A DNA stretch of 61,910 nt. Source: Syntrophaceae bacterium UBA1163. GTDB taxonomy: Bacteria > Desulfobacterota > BSN033 > UBA1163. The translations under genes and the position numbers were made by a program. The stretch lies in the NCBI GenBank assembly GCA_002311635.1, contig DBZJ01000244.1, positions 5,486 to 67,395 on the forward strand, given 5' to 3'. Shown one piece after another: positions 51,694-60,812 of this stretch (within the stretch, counting starts at the first letter, position 1; every line of letters begins with the position of its first letter). Below the pieces are notes generated by a model, which saw only the letters and a list, made by a program, of their open reading frames with translations, was not told the DNA's origin and did not search any database.

Positions 51694-53661
51694 TTAGGCC
51701 GCATCCAGTTCGCGGCGTTTGGCCATGTCGAAGAGCACACGTTCTCGGGCTTTGTCGATGCCCAGAGCCTTCCTTTTCTTGTCGATATGCTCGATCATCA
51801 ATTTAGCAGCCTTGATTGGATCTGGTTCGAAACCCCATTTCCCTTTTACGGTATTCTCGAACTCCTCGAAGAGAAGCTTGGTCACCTCTTCGCTACCTGT
51901 GGTGGGCCACGTTGTGCCAAATACCGTGAAGACCCCTGACGCGACGAAGTAATGGCCGATGGCCACGGCTTTTTCGCTCATCCACTCCAGGGCTGCACCG
52001 GCTGCCGGAAGGTCGCTAATATCGTCTCCCAGCCCTCCATCTTTAACGACTGCGGTGGCTGCCATGAGGATCCTGCTATTGTCCACGCAGGAACCCATGT
52101 GAAGAACGGGTGGAATGCCGACGGCCTCACAGACCGAGGCGAGACCGGCGCCTGCATATTGCCGGGCAGCTTCCGGGGTGAGGAGCCCTGCTTTGCCGCA
52201 GGCCATGGCGCTGCACCCGGTGACCAGAACGATCACGTCATTCTTGATCAATTCCTTGATCAAGGTGAGGTTGGGATCGTCGTGGGTCACTCGTGCATTG
52301 TTGCAGCCCACCACGCCAGCGATTCCCCGGATACGACCGTTAATAATATTGTCGTTAAGAGGCCGGTAGGAGGCCCGGAAGACCCCTCCCAGCAGGTAGT
52401 TGATCGTTTCATGGCTAAACCCCACGACCTGATCTGCAGTGTCGGAAGGGATCTCGACGTTTGGTTTTCTGTTCTTAAAGTTCTGGATGCCCTCCATCAA
52501 AATCTTCTTCGCCACATTGGGAGCATTGTGTTCTTCAAATTCAATGTGGGTGGCCCCGTCGATCTTGGCTTTGGCGGAGGTGGTGATCAACTTGGTGTGG
52601 TAGCACTTGGCCACCTGAGCCAAAGACTGCATTTCACACTGGACATCAACCACCATGGCATCGACAGCGCCCGTGACAATGGCTAACTCTTGCTGTAAAA
52701 AGTTTCCCGCCACAGGGATGCCGTGGCGCATCAAGATCTCATTGGCAGAGCAGCACATGCCGGCCAGATTAACTCCCTTTGCCCCGACAGCCTTGGCTGC
52801 CTGCTGAATGTCAGGGTCATGGACCACATCTGCCATAATTTCCGGAAGTAGCGGCTCGTGGCCGTGAATGACGACGTTCACCTCGTCCTTTTTCAAGACT
52901 CCAAGATTGATCTGACCAAAGACGGGAACCGGGTTTCCAAAGAGGATGTCCTGAAGCTCGGTTGAGATCATCGAACCTCCCCACCCATCGGCCAAGGCAC
53001 AGCGAGCGGCAGCCATCAAGAGACTTCTATAATCTTGATCCACCCCCATGTGCGTCCGGTGCATGAGTTCGACGACCTCTCGGTCGATTCCCCGGGGGGT
53101 GATTCCCAATTTTCTCCAGATCTCCTGCCTTTTTAGAGGGGCCCTTTTGATGAAGAGGGGCTCCCCCTCTTGCCGCCCAAACTCGGCAACGGCCTTATGA
53201 CCTACGTCGACGGCGATGTCTTTTATCGATCGGTCACCGATCTCCACACCGAAATCCATGGCAACCTGGTAGAGTTTCTGTTCGTCTTTAAGCTGAAATC
53301 CGGGAACCTCTCCCTTTGCGGTCGCCAGAAAGACTTCGGATATACCGCGGGCATGGTCTGAATGGGCAGCTGTCCCGGCTGCCACCATTCGCGCGAAGTT
53401 GCGTGCTGAAATCGTCTCTGCTGTGGCACCGCAGAGGCCCGTCCGTTTTGTTTTTTCTGCAGCCGTTTCTCCTTTTTTCTTAGGAGCGGGGACTCGGCAG
53501 GGTCCCATGGCGCAGTTCTTACAACAACTTCCCTCTGCACCGATGGGACAGGGCTTCATGGTTTCGGCCCGGTCGAAGATCGTCTCGCATCCGTCCGCCT
53601 GAGCCTTCTTCAACATTTTAATCGTTGCTGGATCAATACTTTTCTTCTCTAAGTCTGACAT
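51694..53661 (-). CDS. acsA: Carbon monoxide dehydrogenase catalytic subunit
   Basis: 655 residues, CooS/AcsA family. Interconverts CO2 and CO at the Ni-Fe-S C-cluster. N-terminal Cys residues at 38, 46, 47, 50 and 55 supply the D and B clusters (S-C-C-K-N-C-A-M-G-P-C-R). C-cluster landmarks are V-I-H-G-H-E-P, N-L-A-G-M-C-C-S-A-N-E, G-V-V-G-C-N-N, V-T-G-C-S-A-M-A-C-G-K and M-G-S-C-V-D-N-S-R. Linkage to acsB shows it is the ACS-bound form. AAGGAGGATAAAAA precedes the ATG. Confidence 0.95.
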   Translation of the reverse strand: MSDLEKKSIDPATIKMLKKAQADGCETIFDRAETMKPCPIGAEGSCCKNCAMGPCRVPAPKKKGETAAEKTKRTGLCGATAETISARNFARMVAAGTAAHSDHARGISEVFLATAKGEVPGFQLKDEQKLYQVAMDFGVEIGDRSIKDIAVDVGHKAVAEFGRQEGEPLFIKRAPLKRQEIWRKLGITPRGIDREVVELMHRTHMGVDQDYRSLLMAAARCALADGWGGSMISTELQDILFGNPVPVFGQINLGVLKKDEVNVVIHGHEPLLPEIMADVVHDPDIQQAAKAVGAKGVNLAGMCCSANEILMRHGIPVAGNFLQQELAIVTGAVDAMVVDVQCEMQSLAQVAKCYHTKLITTSAKAKIDGATHIEFEEHNAPNVAKKILMEGIQNFKNRKPNVEIPSDTADQVVGFSHETINYLLGGVFRASYRPLNDNIINGRIRGIAGVVGCNNARVTHDDPNLTLIKELIKNDVIVLVTGCSAMACGKAGLLTPEAARQYAGAGLASVCEAVGIPPVLHMGSCVDNSRILMAATAVVKDGGLGDDISDLPAAGAALEWMSEKAVAIGHYFVASGVFTVFGTTWPTTGSEEVTKLLFEEFENTVKGKWGFEPDPIKAAKLMIEHIDKKRKALGIDKARERVLFDMAKRRELDAA

Positions 53662-53700
53662 TTTTTATCCTCCTTATTTTTCCCTCCCTCTTTATCATTA

Positions 53701-54648
53701 TCATTTGGCCGTAAAATCGGCGATCATCTCCCGGACCAGTTTGATGGCCTCAGGATGTCTCATCACTAAAACATCTGCCCCTGCCAAAAGAAGAACGACT
53801 GCGGTAACAGCCTCCAGGAGAATCCCTCTTTTCTTGGCGTCGCCAAGAGTGGGAGCATCTTCCGTCTTTGTCTTGGCTTCTTTCGTCTTCCAAATCTCCT
53901 TGGCCATATTACAGAGGATGGGGAATTGAAGCCTCTCGTCTTGTTGTGTGAGGGCAGCCATCCGATCTCGTTCCATGACCGAATAGGTATATTCGATCCC
54001 GTATCCGAGTCCGCCGGTCGTCGGGTCGACGATAATTTGTCCATCCGGGACGCCCAGATTTCCCAGGAGGATATTGAGCTGTTTGGCCAGGTTGATATCG
54101 ATTGGAGTGGAAGCGATTGCTGTGTGTTTGTATGCGATCGCTCCTGCGCCCACCTGTTTATAGTTTCCTTCCACCACGGGCCCGATGACGAGATTCATCC
54201 CATCACATGTCTCAGCGACTTTTCGGAGGACGTCTGCATCCTTATCGGCATTCCCGCTTCCCCATACGATCACCGGGACATCCACAGCGCTGGCCACCTT
54301 CTTGGCTGTTTGAGCGGCCTCGTCGCTTGAACGATTGAGGCCGTTCGGATCGGTGCTGACGAGTTGCAGAGCAATCAACTCAGCCCCATAGCTCTGGACA
54401 CATTTCTTGGCCCAGGCCACAGGATCTTTGGCCACATCCTTGAAGGGTTCCAGGGCTGCTTCAGGCCATTCTTCCGGGGGCGTGTCATAAACCTCCATGG
54501 CAATCCGGGGCGGATGGGGCATCGCTCCCTCAAAGAGGTGAAAAGGGTAGGAGGTCTCTCCACCCACGGTGACAGCCTTTGGTCCTTTTCCCAGCGTGAC
54601 TTCTCTTATCTTTCCCGTATAAGTAACTTTAGGTATCTCAAATGCCAC
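53701..54648 (-). CDS. acsD: Corrinoid iron-sulfur protein, small subunit
   Basis: 315 residues. The GTG at 54648 is preferred because GGAGG lies eight bases before it; an in-frame GTG at 54657 overlaps that site. TIM-barrel partner of AcsC: M-E-V-Y-D-T-P-P, L-I-A-L-Q-L-V-S-T-D-P-N, P-V-I-V-W-G-S-G-N-A-D-K-D, and D-P-T-T-G-G-L-G-Y-G-I-E-Y-T-Y-S-V-M-E-R. It lies immediately upstream of CODH in the transcript. Confidence 0.93.
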   Translation of the reverse strand: MAFEIPKVTYTGKIREVTLGKGPKAVTVGGETSYPFHLFEGAMPHPPRIAMEVYDTPPEEWPEAALEPFKDVAKDPVAWAKKCVQSYGAELIALQLVSTDPNGLNRSSDEAAQTAKKVASAVDVPVIVWGSGNADKDADVLRKVAETCDGMNLVIGPVVEGNYKQVGAGAIAYKHTAIASTPIDINLAKQLNILLGNLGVPDGQIIVDPTTGGLGYGIEYTYSVMERDRMAALTQQDERLQFPILCNMAKEIWKTKEAKTKTEDAPTLGDAKKRGILLEAVTAVVLLLAGADVLVMRHPEAIKLVREMIADFTAK

Positions 54649-54675
54649 GACACTCACCTCCCTCTGACTATTTTT

Positions 54676-54888
54676 TTAGGCCTTCGTCTTTCGTTTTTCG
54701 CTACCGAACCATTCCTCGCTGAACCAGTAACGTTCCCCGGTTTTGAGATAGGCGAGCATCTCATCCCGATTTCTCATCTTCTGCCTCCAGTTGATGGGCG
54801 TTTCGGGTTTTCCATCCTCAAAAGTGGGGCCCAATACTTTTACCTTCTTGCCGTCGAAAGTCACCTTTTCTTCGAATTGGTCAGCCAC
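54676..54888 (-). CDS. Small conserved-looking protein in the acs operon
   Basis: 70 residues, GTG start with GGAGGG seven bases upstream. Strand-rich N-terminus (V-T-F-D-G-K-K-V-K-V-L-G-P-T-F-E-D-G) followed by a helical, aromatic and basic part (N-W-R-Q-K-M-R-N-R-D-E-M-L-A-Y-L, Y-W-F-S-E-E-W-F). No Cys, so no cluster. It sits between folD and acsD with 27 bases to acsD. I do not recognise the family. Its place suggests a role with the corrinoid protein or CODH, such as assembly (inference). Confidence 0.65.
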   Translation of the reverse strand: MADQFEEKVTFDGKKVKVLGPTFEDGKPETPINWRQKMRNRDEMLAYLKTGERYWFSEEWFGSEKRKTKA

Positions 54889-54918
54889 GCGGAACCCTCC
54901 TTTCTAGAAAAAATATTT

Positions 54919-54957
54919 TAATCCTAACTCCTAACTCTTGACTTATAAGTCTTAACT
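54919..54957. repeat. Foldback of 7-nt words, CCTAACT type
   Basis: CCTAACT, CCTAACT, CTTGACT then TATAAGT, CTTAACT: heptads whose arms pair over GACTTATAAGTC. The TAA stop of folD (54952-54954) lies in it. Confidence 0.65.
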
Positions 54958-55842
54958 TGTTATTCCTGCATGCACTTTGGCAGCCTTTACGGTATTCATC
55001 ATCAGCATCGTGATCGTCATCGGCCCCACTCCTCCGGGAACCGGGGTGATCGCACTCGCCTTCTCCTTGACTCCCTCAAAATCAACATCACCGCAGAGTT
55101 TTGCCTTTCCTTCGGGGGTCATTCCGATCCGGTTGACGCCCACATCGATGACCACTGCCCCTTGCTTCACCATATCCGCCGTGACCGCCTTGGGCTTTCC
55201 GGCGGCAACGATGAGGATGTCCGCTCTCTTCGTATGAAATGCCATATCCTTTGTACCCGTATGGCATATCGTCACCGTTGCGTTGGCCCCTTTCTGTTTT
55301 TGCAAGAGGATATTGGCAATAGGTTTCCCCACGATGTTCGATCTTCCCACGACGACGACCTCTGCGCCGTCGATCTTTGTACCGGCTCGAATCAGAAGCT
55401 GTTGGATTCCTGCCGGCGTGCAGGGGAGATAATCCGCTTCGCCAATCATCAATTTCCCGACATTGACCGGATGGAACCCATCCACGTCTTTTTTCGGATC
55501 GATGGCGTAAAGGATTTTTGTCTCATTGATGTGCTTGGGCAGAGGAAGCTGGACCAGGATGCCGTGGATCTTAGGATCCTTATTATATTTGTCGATCAAT
55601 TTGAGCAAATCTTCTTCCTTAATGGTGGCAGGTTGGTTATCCTGAATCGAGTAGAACCCCAACTCCTTGGATGTCTTCTGCTTTGCCGTCACGTAACTCA
55701 CCGAAGCAGGGTTCTCGCCTACGAGGATGGTTACCAACCCTGGGATGACATTGTATTTTTCCTTGAGCCGAGCTGTTTCCTGCTTGAGTTCCTCCCGAAT
55801 CTGTTGAGCGACTTCATTTCCATTGATCAATTTTGCCGTCAT
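54952..55842 (-). CDS. folD: Bifunctional methylene-THF dehydrogenase / methenyl-THF cyclohydrolase
   Basis: 296 residues. It carries the methyl branch from formyl-THF (after Fhs) to methylene-THF. Motifs: S-Y-V-T-A-K with the catalytic Lys, G-I-L-V-Q-L-P-L-P, K-D-V-D-G-F-H-P-V-N-V-G, P-C-T-P-A-G, V-V-G-R-S-N-I-V-G-K-P and T-P-V-P-G-G-V-G-P-M-T. All typical of FolD, so no separate cyclohydrolase is needed. GGGGAGGT precedes the ATG. Confidence 0.95.
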   Translation of the reverse strand: MTAKLINGNEVAQQIREELKQETARLKEKYNVIPGLVTILVGENPASVSYVTAKQKTSKELGFYSIQDNQPATIKEEDLLKLIDKYNKDPKIHGILVQLPLPKHINETKILYAIDPKKDVDGFHPVNVGKLMIGEADYLPCTPAGIQQLLIRAGTKIDGAEVVVVGRSNIVGKPIANILLQKQKGANATVTICHTGTKDMAFHTKRADILIVAAGKPKAVTADMVKQGAVVIDVGVNRIGMTPEGKAKLCGDVDFEGVKEKASAITPVPGGVGPMTITMLMMNTVKAAKVHAGITS

Positions 55843-55864
55843 CTTTTTTACCTCCCCTTAAGAT

Positions 55865-55905
55865 GATATCGTTATCCGTATCACGTGCCTCGTGAATCGT
55901 AAAAT
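55865..55905. repeat. Short word-repeat hairpin near folD start
   Basis: Words TATCGTTATCC, GTATCACG and GCCTCGTGAATCG resemble the GTTATCC words at 51614. Weak, short copy. Confidence 0.35.
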
Positions 55906-55917
55906 CTTCCGCATGCC

Positions 55918-56664
55918 TTACTGAATGTATTTCTCAAAGATACGTCGGGCGGATTGAACCGCCTTTGACTCCAAGGGCAGTTGAAAAGTCGGTTTGCCTT
56001 CCGAATCGTAACGGTACACCTCTTCGTCGACAGGGAGGACCCCTCCCAATTCGAGATTTTGTTTCTTGACTTCCTCATAGAATTCAGAACCAGGTTCACC
56101 CTGAACCCGGTTGACGACCAGTACCTCACGGACGATGCGGAGGTCCAACGCATGGATGAGGTCGCGAATCCGCGAGGCGGTTAAGATACCCCGCTGGCTG
56201 GAATCCGAGAGGATAAAAAGAAGATCGACATCCCGGGTCGTCAGTCGGCTGAAATGCTCCATCCCCGCTTCGTTATCGATCACGATGTATTGGTAATTTC
56301 CAGTCAATAGATCCAAACATTTTCTGGCCAAGGTATTCGCCGCACAATAACAGCCCGGACCCTCCGGGCGTCCCATCGCGATGAGGTCGAATCCTCTGGC
56401 CTCGGTCAGGGCTTCCTGGACCTTGTATTCAAACCAGATGTCTTTCGTCATTCCAACAGGGACATCCTTCTTCATCGTCTCACGGGTTTCGCCGATGGTG
56501 GACCTGATCTGTACGCCCAAAACCTCGTTGAGGTTCGAATTCGAATCCGCATCCACGGCCAGAATAGGGCCTTTCCCTTTGTCCAAGAGAAACCGAATGA
56601 TCATTCCAGCCAGAGTGGTTTTGCCCGTTCCTCCTTTTCCTGAGACCGCAATCGTAAAGCTCAA
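55918..56664 (-). CDS. cooC: CooC-type nickel-insertion ATPase
   Basis: 248 residues. MinD/CooC-like ATPase that matures the nickel centre of CODH or ACS. Deviant Walker A GKGGTGKTT at residues 9-17, switch region V-D-A-D-S-N-S-N, and the metal-binding C-x-C motif at Cys105 and Cys107 (G-C-Y-C-A-A-N) characteristic of CooC. TTG start with AAGGA upstream; it overlaps the preceding gene by 4 bases (translational coupling). An AcsF assignment is equally possible. Confidence 0.9.
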   Translation of the reverse strand: MSFTIAVSGKGGTGKTTLAGMIIRFLLDKGKGPILAVDADSNSNLNEVLGVQIRSTIGETRETMKKDVPVGMTKDIWFEYKVQEALTEARGFDLIAMGRPEGPGCYCAANTLARKCLDLLTGNYQYIVIDNEAGMEHFSRLTTRDVDLLFILSDSSQRGILTASRIRDLIHALDLRIVREVLVVNRVQGEPGSEFYEEVKKQNLELGGVLPVDEEVYRYDSEGKPTFQLPLESKAVQSARRIFEKYIQ

Positions 56665-58676
56665 AGTTGTCCTTCAACCGTCCTCTCCGATTGAACCTCC
56701 CTTTTCATCCGGTAAAGCCTTTCCATCACTTTCGGGAAGGCAGAGACATCCGTGTGGGGGAGAAACATCGCCCCAATGAATTCGCCCATAAACGTGGGGT
56801 GGTTGCTCAATTCGAGGTTCGTCATCATCAACGCGATTCGCTCCGTCTCCTTCAGGAGGTTCTTAGAGAAGGAGAGGAGCCTTGCCCCGAGCAAGGAGCC
56901 GTTGCCGACAAAGATAAATTTCTCGATATCGATCTCCGGCAAGAGGCCAATGAAGATTGCCTTTTCCAAATCGAGATGGCGTCCGAATCCGCCAGCAATG
57001 ATGACCTGCTCAAGGTCCTTAAAATCCAGTCCGACACTGCTCAACAAGACCTTACAGCCGGCATAGATGGCGGCTTTGGTACGGATTAAGTTTTCGATAT
57101 CGATCTCGGTCAGGACGATGTCCTCGTGGATGAGCGTCTCCTCTTTCCGCGCCAGGACATATTCATAGCCGTCGGGTCCCATTCGAACACGGTCCGTGGA
57201 CAGGTCCCTTCTAAACTTCCCATTCTGGTCAATCATCCCTGCTTCCAGAAACTCCGCCACCGAGTCGATCAGGCCCGACCCGCAGATGCCGATGGGTTTC
57301 GTCCTTCCAATGGTGAGGATCATCGGCTCGTAAGTCCGAGGGTTGATGCTGACCTCTTCAATGGCTCCGCGAGTGGCCCTCATCCCGAACTTAACCCCTG
57401 CGCCTTCGAAGGCAGGACCGGCAGAGCAGGAGACACTGGCCAGCCAGTCTTTATTCCCGAGAACGATCTCTCCATTCGTACCGATATCCATATATAGGGT
57501 GAGGGTCTCCCTTTGAAAAACCCCGGAGCCTAAAATCCCGGCCACAATATCTCCGCCGACGTAACTCGCCACCATCGGGAAAATATAGACATGGACATGA
57601 TCCCCGATATTGATTCCAAGGTGGACGGCTCTCACCGGTGGGATGAAGTTGGCTGTCGGAACATAGGGGGCTTCTCGAATATATTTCGGGTCCAGTCTCA
57701 AAAGGAGCTGGGTCATCGTGGTATTGCCGGCAATCACCAGATGGGAGATCAGAGATCGATCGATTTTGCTCATTTGGAGCAATTCCTGGATGATTTTGTT
57801 GATGGTGGAGACAACGACCTCCTGTAATTTCTTGAGTCCTCCAGGCCTCTGGGAGTAGACGATCCGCGTGATCACATCTTCTCCATAACTGATCTGGGCA
57901 TTGTAATCCGATGCTTCAGCCAGGGCGAAGAGAGTGGATCCATCACACAGGCCGCCCGGACAGGCATAGACCACGCATCCGTTGAGGTCGAGGAGTTGAC
58001 CAAAGATCGTCGTGGTTCCGATGTCCAAAACGATCGAATAGTTCTGATGGGTGTTGTCTCCAGGTTCCACATTGACTAATTTATAGCCCTTTTTTGTTAG
58101 AACCAGCGTAGCCGTGACCTTCCAATCCGATTCCCGAAGGATGCGACTCAACTTCATGATCACACGGAAGTCAGCGGATATCCCTTCAATGCCATGCTGT
58201 CGATCCAGTGCATTGATCAGACGGGTCAGGTCACTTGCGTTATTCTTAAGTGAAGGAGGTTCAAGCTCGACATATCTTTTGAATACCGCTGGATCGACAT
58301 CCCACCCTTTAACCAGTTGGTAAATATCCTGCGGAGAGAGGAGGTATTTATGAGCCTCTCGATCGCCTTTGAGGGCAAGGACAGATCTGTCAACCTGTGA
58401 TTCGATGGGGATCTCGACGTCGATATCGTCACGAATCGGTGTCAGGCAGGCAAGACGAAATCCTTGGTCATATTCCCACTGGGTGAGTTTTGGATGTTTG
58501 GGGGAATCAACGGCTCCTTTCACAATTTTGACTTTACACTTTCCACACGTTGCACTTCCGCCGCAAGAGGCATTGATATGAATTCCTGCCTCCATAGCGG
58601 CTTGAAGCAGGTTCTCCTCCTCATCTACTGAAATTTTTCTTTCGCTGGGTAGGAAGACTACATTATGCTTTGGCAT
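56661..58676 (-). CDS. RACo-like reductive activator of the corrinoid iron-sulfur protein
   Basis: 671 residues. An N-terminal plant-type [2Fe-2S] domain (Cys38, Cys44, Cys47 in C-G-G-S-A-T-C-G-K-C, and a later R-L-A-C-L-T) is followed by the ASKHA ATPase part (V-L-D-I-G-T-T-T-I, A-G-N-T-T-M-T-Q-L-L-L, M-D-I-G-T-N-G-E-I, G-I-C-G-S-G-L-I-D, I-I-A-G-G-F-G-R). RACo uses ATP to return inactive Co(II) to Co(I) in AcsCD, which fits its place here. ATG 58676 has no clear ribosome site; a TTG 33 bases upstream is an alternative. Confidence 0.88.
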   Translation of the reverse strand: MPKHNVVFLPSERKISVDEEENLLQAAMEAGIHINASCGGSATCGKCKVKIVKGAVDSPKHPKLTQWEYDQGFRLACLTPIRDDIDVEIPIESQVDRSVLALKGDREAHKYLLSPQDIYQLVKGWDVDPAVFKRYVELEPPSLKNNASDLTRLINALDRQHGIEGISADFRVIMKLSRILRESDWKVTATLVLTKKGYKLVNVEPGDNTHQNYSIVLDIGTTTIFGQLLDLNGCVVYACPGGLCDGSTLFALAEASDYNAQISYGEDVITRIVYSQRPGGLKKLQEVVVSTINKIIQELLQMSKIDRSLISHLVIAGNTTMTQLLLRLDPKYIREAPYVPTANFIPPVRAVHLGINIGDHVHVYIFPMVASYVGGDIVAGILGSGVFQRETLTLYMDIGTNGEIVLGNKDWLASVSCSAGPAFEGAGVKFGMRATRGAIEEVSINPRTYEPMILTIGRTKPIGICGSGLIDSVAEFLEAGMIDQNGKFRRDLSTDRVRMGPDGYEYVLARKEETLIHEDIVLTEIDIENLIRTKAAIYAGCKVLLSSVGLDFKDLEQVIIAGGFGRHLDLEKAIFIGLLPEIDIEKFIFVGNGSLLGARLLSFSKNLLKETERIALMMTNLELSNHPTFMGEFIGAMFLPHTDVSAFPKVMERLYRMKREVQSERTVEGQL

Positions 58677-58742
58677 TAACAAAGTAATTGTAACCCAATC
58701 CTGCCTCAATTTCGATAGAGGAAGGATTGAAAAATTTAGATC

Positions 58743-58780
58743 CCCTACCTCCCCCGCTTATAGAAGCGGGGGAGGTAGGG
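58743..58780 (-). terminator. Perfect 17-bp hairpin after fhs
   Basis: CCCTACCTCCCCCGCTT pairs exactly with AAGCGGGGGAGGTAGGG around a 4-base loop. It lies 25 bases past the fhs stop; on the minus strand an A/T-rich stretch with five Ts follows some bases later. It could be a terminator, an attenuator or an mRNA-processing site between fhs and the downstream acs genes. Confidence 0.6.
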
Positions 58781-58804
58781 ATTGATCATGAGTGGAGTCT
58801 CTTC

Positions 58805-60592
58805 TTAGAAGAGCCCCGTTACTTTGCCGGTATTCACATCAACATCCACCCTTCTAAACGCGGGATCAGAGCTGGTTCCTGGCATTAGGCTGATGGCTCC
58901 GGTCATCGGACAGAGGAACTTTGCACCGGCAAAGATTAAAACATCACGAACCGGGAGTATCCAACCCTTGGGTACTCCTTTGATAGCTGGATCATGAGTC
59001 AGGCTCAAATGGGTCTTGACCATCATGGTATTAAAATCCTTCAATGCTGGGTCGGCTTCAAATCGTTTGGCTTTGGCCTCGGCCTCTGGAGTCCAGGAGA
59101 CCCCAGCCGCTCCGTATACTTCCTTGGCAACTGTCTCAACCCGTTGTCTGAGTGGCATCTCCAGCGGGTAGAGAAATTTGAGATTGGGTTTATCTTTACA
59201 AGCTTCCATGACGACATCGGCCAGCTCGAGGGCTCCATCGCCTCCTTTGAGCCAGTGTTCAGAAAGGGCAACTCGCGCTCCTGCTTGCTCGGCATATTTT
59301 CGGACCATTGCAATTTCGTCTTTCGTATCGGTGTGGAAGGCATTGATACAGACGACCGGACTGATTCCTGATTTCTTGATCACCCCGATAAGGTGAGTCA
59401 TATTGACGATCCCTTTCTCCAAAAGGGCCAAGTTCTCCTTCGTGTATTCTTGAGGAATGGGCAGTCCTGCCACGACCTTAGGCCCACCGCCATGCATCTT
59501 TAGGGCCCTGATCGTAGCCGTCAGTATTGAAACATTGGGGACTAAACCGCTCAACCGACATTTCACATTCCAGAACTTCTCAAAGCCAATATCCGCAGCA
59601 AAACCACTCTCTGTGATGTGGTAGTCAAACATCTTTAGACCAATTCTGTCGCCAATAATGGAAGACTGGCCCACAGCGATGTTGGCAAAAGGCCCGGCAT
59701 GAACCAGACAGGGCTGATATTCTGTGGTCATCATCAATGTGGGATTGATGGTATTCCGCATCCATGCACACATGGCCCCTGCCACTTCGAGGTCTGTAGT
59801 GGTTACGGGTTTGCCCTTCTTATCATAGGCTACGATAATTTTACCCAGCCTCTCCCTGAGGTCTTTTAAATCCCGGACGATGGAGAGGGTAGCCATGAGC
59901 TCTGAACTAACCGTAATGCCAAATTTGGATTGCATGAGAAAACCATCCATCTTGCCCCCAAGACCCATCACAATGTTTCGCAGGCCCTGGGCGCAAAAAT
60001 CCATGACCCAGCCCATCTCGACGTTGGCGGGATCAACATCCAAACGTTTGAGTTTTCGCTTTGCTAACTCGGCATCGTCATAGTTTCGTTCGTGTTGCAT
60101 CCTGGCATTCAGAGCGACCATTGCCAGGTTGTGGGCATTGGTGATGTCATTGATATCACCGGTTAGACCGAGAGAAAACTCAGTCATCGGGATGAGAAGA
60201 GATTTTCCTCCTCCTGCAGCCGTACCCTTGATGTTCATCGTCGGTCCACCTGAAGGTTGGCGGATACAACCACCAACATTTTTTCCTCTTTTCCCAAGCC
60301 CCTCCATAAGACCCATGGAGGTCGTTGTCTTCCCTTCTCCCAACGGAGTAGGAGTAATGGCTGTAACTTCGATATATTTCCCGTCTGATTTACTTTTCAG
60401 ACGATCAATAATCTTCATGAAATCGAGTTTGCATAGCCTTCCCATCGGGATGATTTCGTCCTTCTTAAGGCCCAATTTGTCCTGCCACTCGGCAACAGTG
60501 GGCATGGTTTCTTCGGCTATATCCGCTACCTGCCAATCTGGAAGTTTCCTCGGATCCGCATCATTATACTTTTTTGAAATGGTGAAGCCCAT
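58805..60592 (-). CDS. fhs: Formate-tetrahydrofolate ligase
   Basis: 595 residues. ATP-dependent formation of 10-formyl-THF, the first THF step of the methyl branch. The P-loop [10 protein letters not shown] (about 81-90) and the following [17 protein letters not shown] segment are diagnostic, as are D-F-C-A-Q-G-L-R-N and [13 protein letters not shown]. It is about 35 residues longer than most Fhs. GGGGGAGT precedes the ATG. It is the first enzyme gene of the island; no formate dehydrogenase is encoded nearby. Confidence 0.94.
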   Translation of the reverse strand: MGFTISKKYNDADPRKLPDWQVADIAEETMPTVAEWQDKLGLKKDEIIPMGRLCKLDFMKIIDRLKSKSDGKYIEVTAITPTPLGEGKTTTSMGLMEGLGKRGKNVGGCIRQPSGGPTMNIKGTAAGGGKSLLIPMTEFSLGLTGDINDITNAHNLAMVALNARMQHERNYDDAELAKRKLKRLDVDPANVEMGWVMDFCAQGLRNIVMGLGGKMDGFLMQSKFGITVSSELMATLSIVRDLKDLRERLGKIIVAYDKKGKPVTTTDLEVAGAMCAWMRNTINPTLMMTTEYQPCLVHAGPFANIAVGQSSIIGDRIGLKMFDYHITESGFAADIGFEKFWNVKCRLSGLVPNVSILTATIRALKMHGGGPKVVAGLPIPQEYTKENLALLEKGIVNMTHLIGVIKKSGISPVVCINAFHTDTKDEIAMVRKYAEQAGARVALSEHWLKGGDGALELADVVMEACKDKPNLKFLYPLEMPLRQRVETVAKEVYGAAGVSWTPEAEAKAKRFEADPALKDFNTMMVKTHLSLTHDPAIKGVPKGWILPVRDVLIFAGAKFLCPMTGAISLMPGTSSDPAFRRVDVDVNTGKVTGLF

Positions 60593-60812
60593 GTTTTTAC
60601 TCCCCCTTTCTCTGTTGTATTGTCACAGATTTCTAACTTAAGGATTCTAAGCCGGTGAATATAAAGCAGTTTGAATTTAAGTCGGAGAATCCCCCCTTTC
60701 TATTCCGTTGGTGCTAATGACTGAGAGATACTATCTCCTTGAGGTTTTGATGGATTTGGCGGGTTCCCGTTAGAGGTCTAAAAAACCGGATCTGTGCGTA
60801 AAGATCCCTTTC

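Noticed and set aside
30512..54957. Word-repeat foldbacks as a CRISPR array
   Set aside because: No constant repeat with unique spacers; words are 6-8 nt, imperfect and arranged as inverted arms, and no cas genes are present.
54970..55866. 298-codon plus-strand frame opposite folD
   Set aside because: FolD is certain on the minus strand; the opposite frame is rich in His/Asp/Arg and has no motif.
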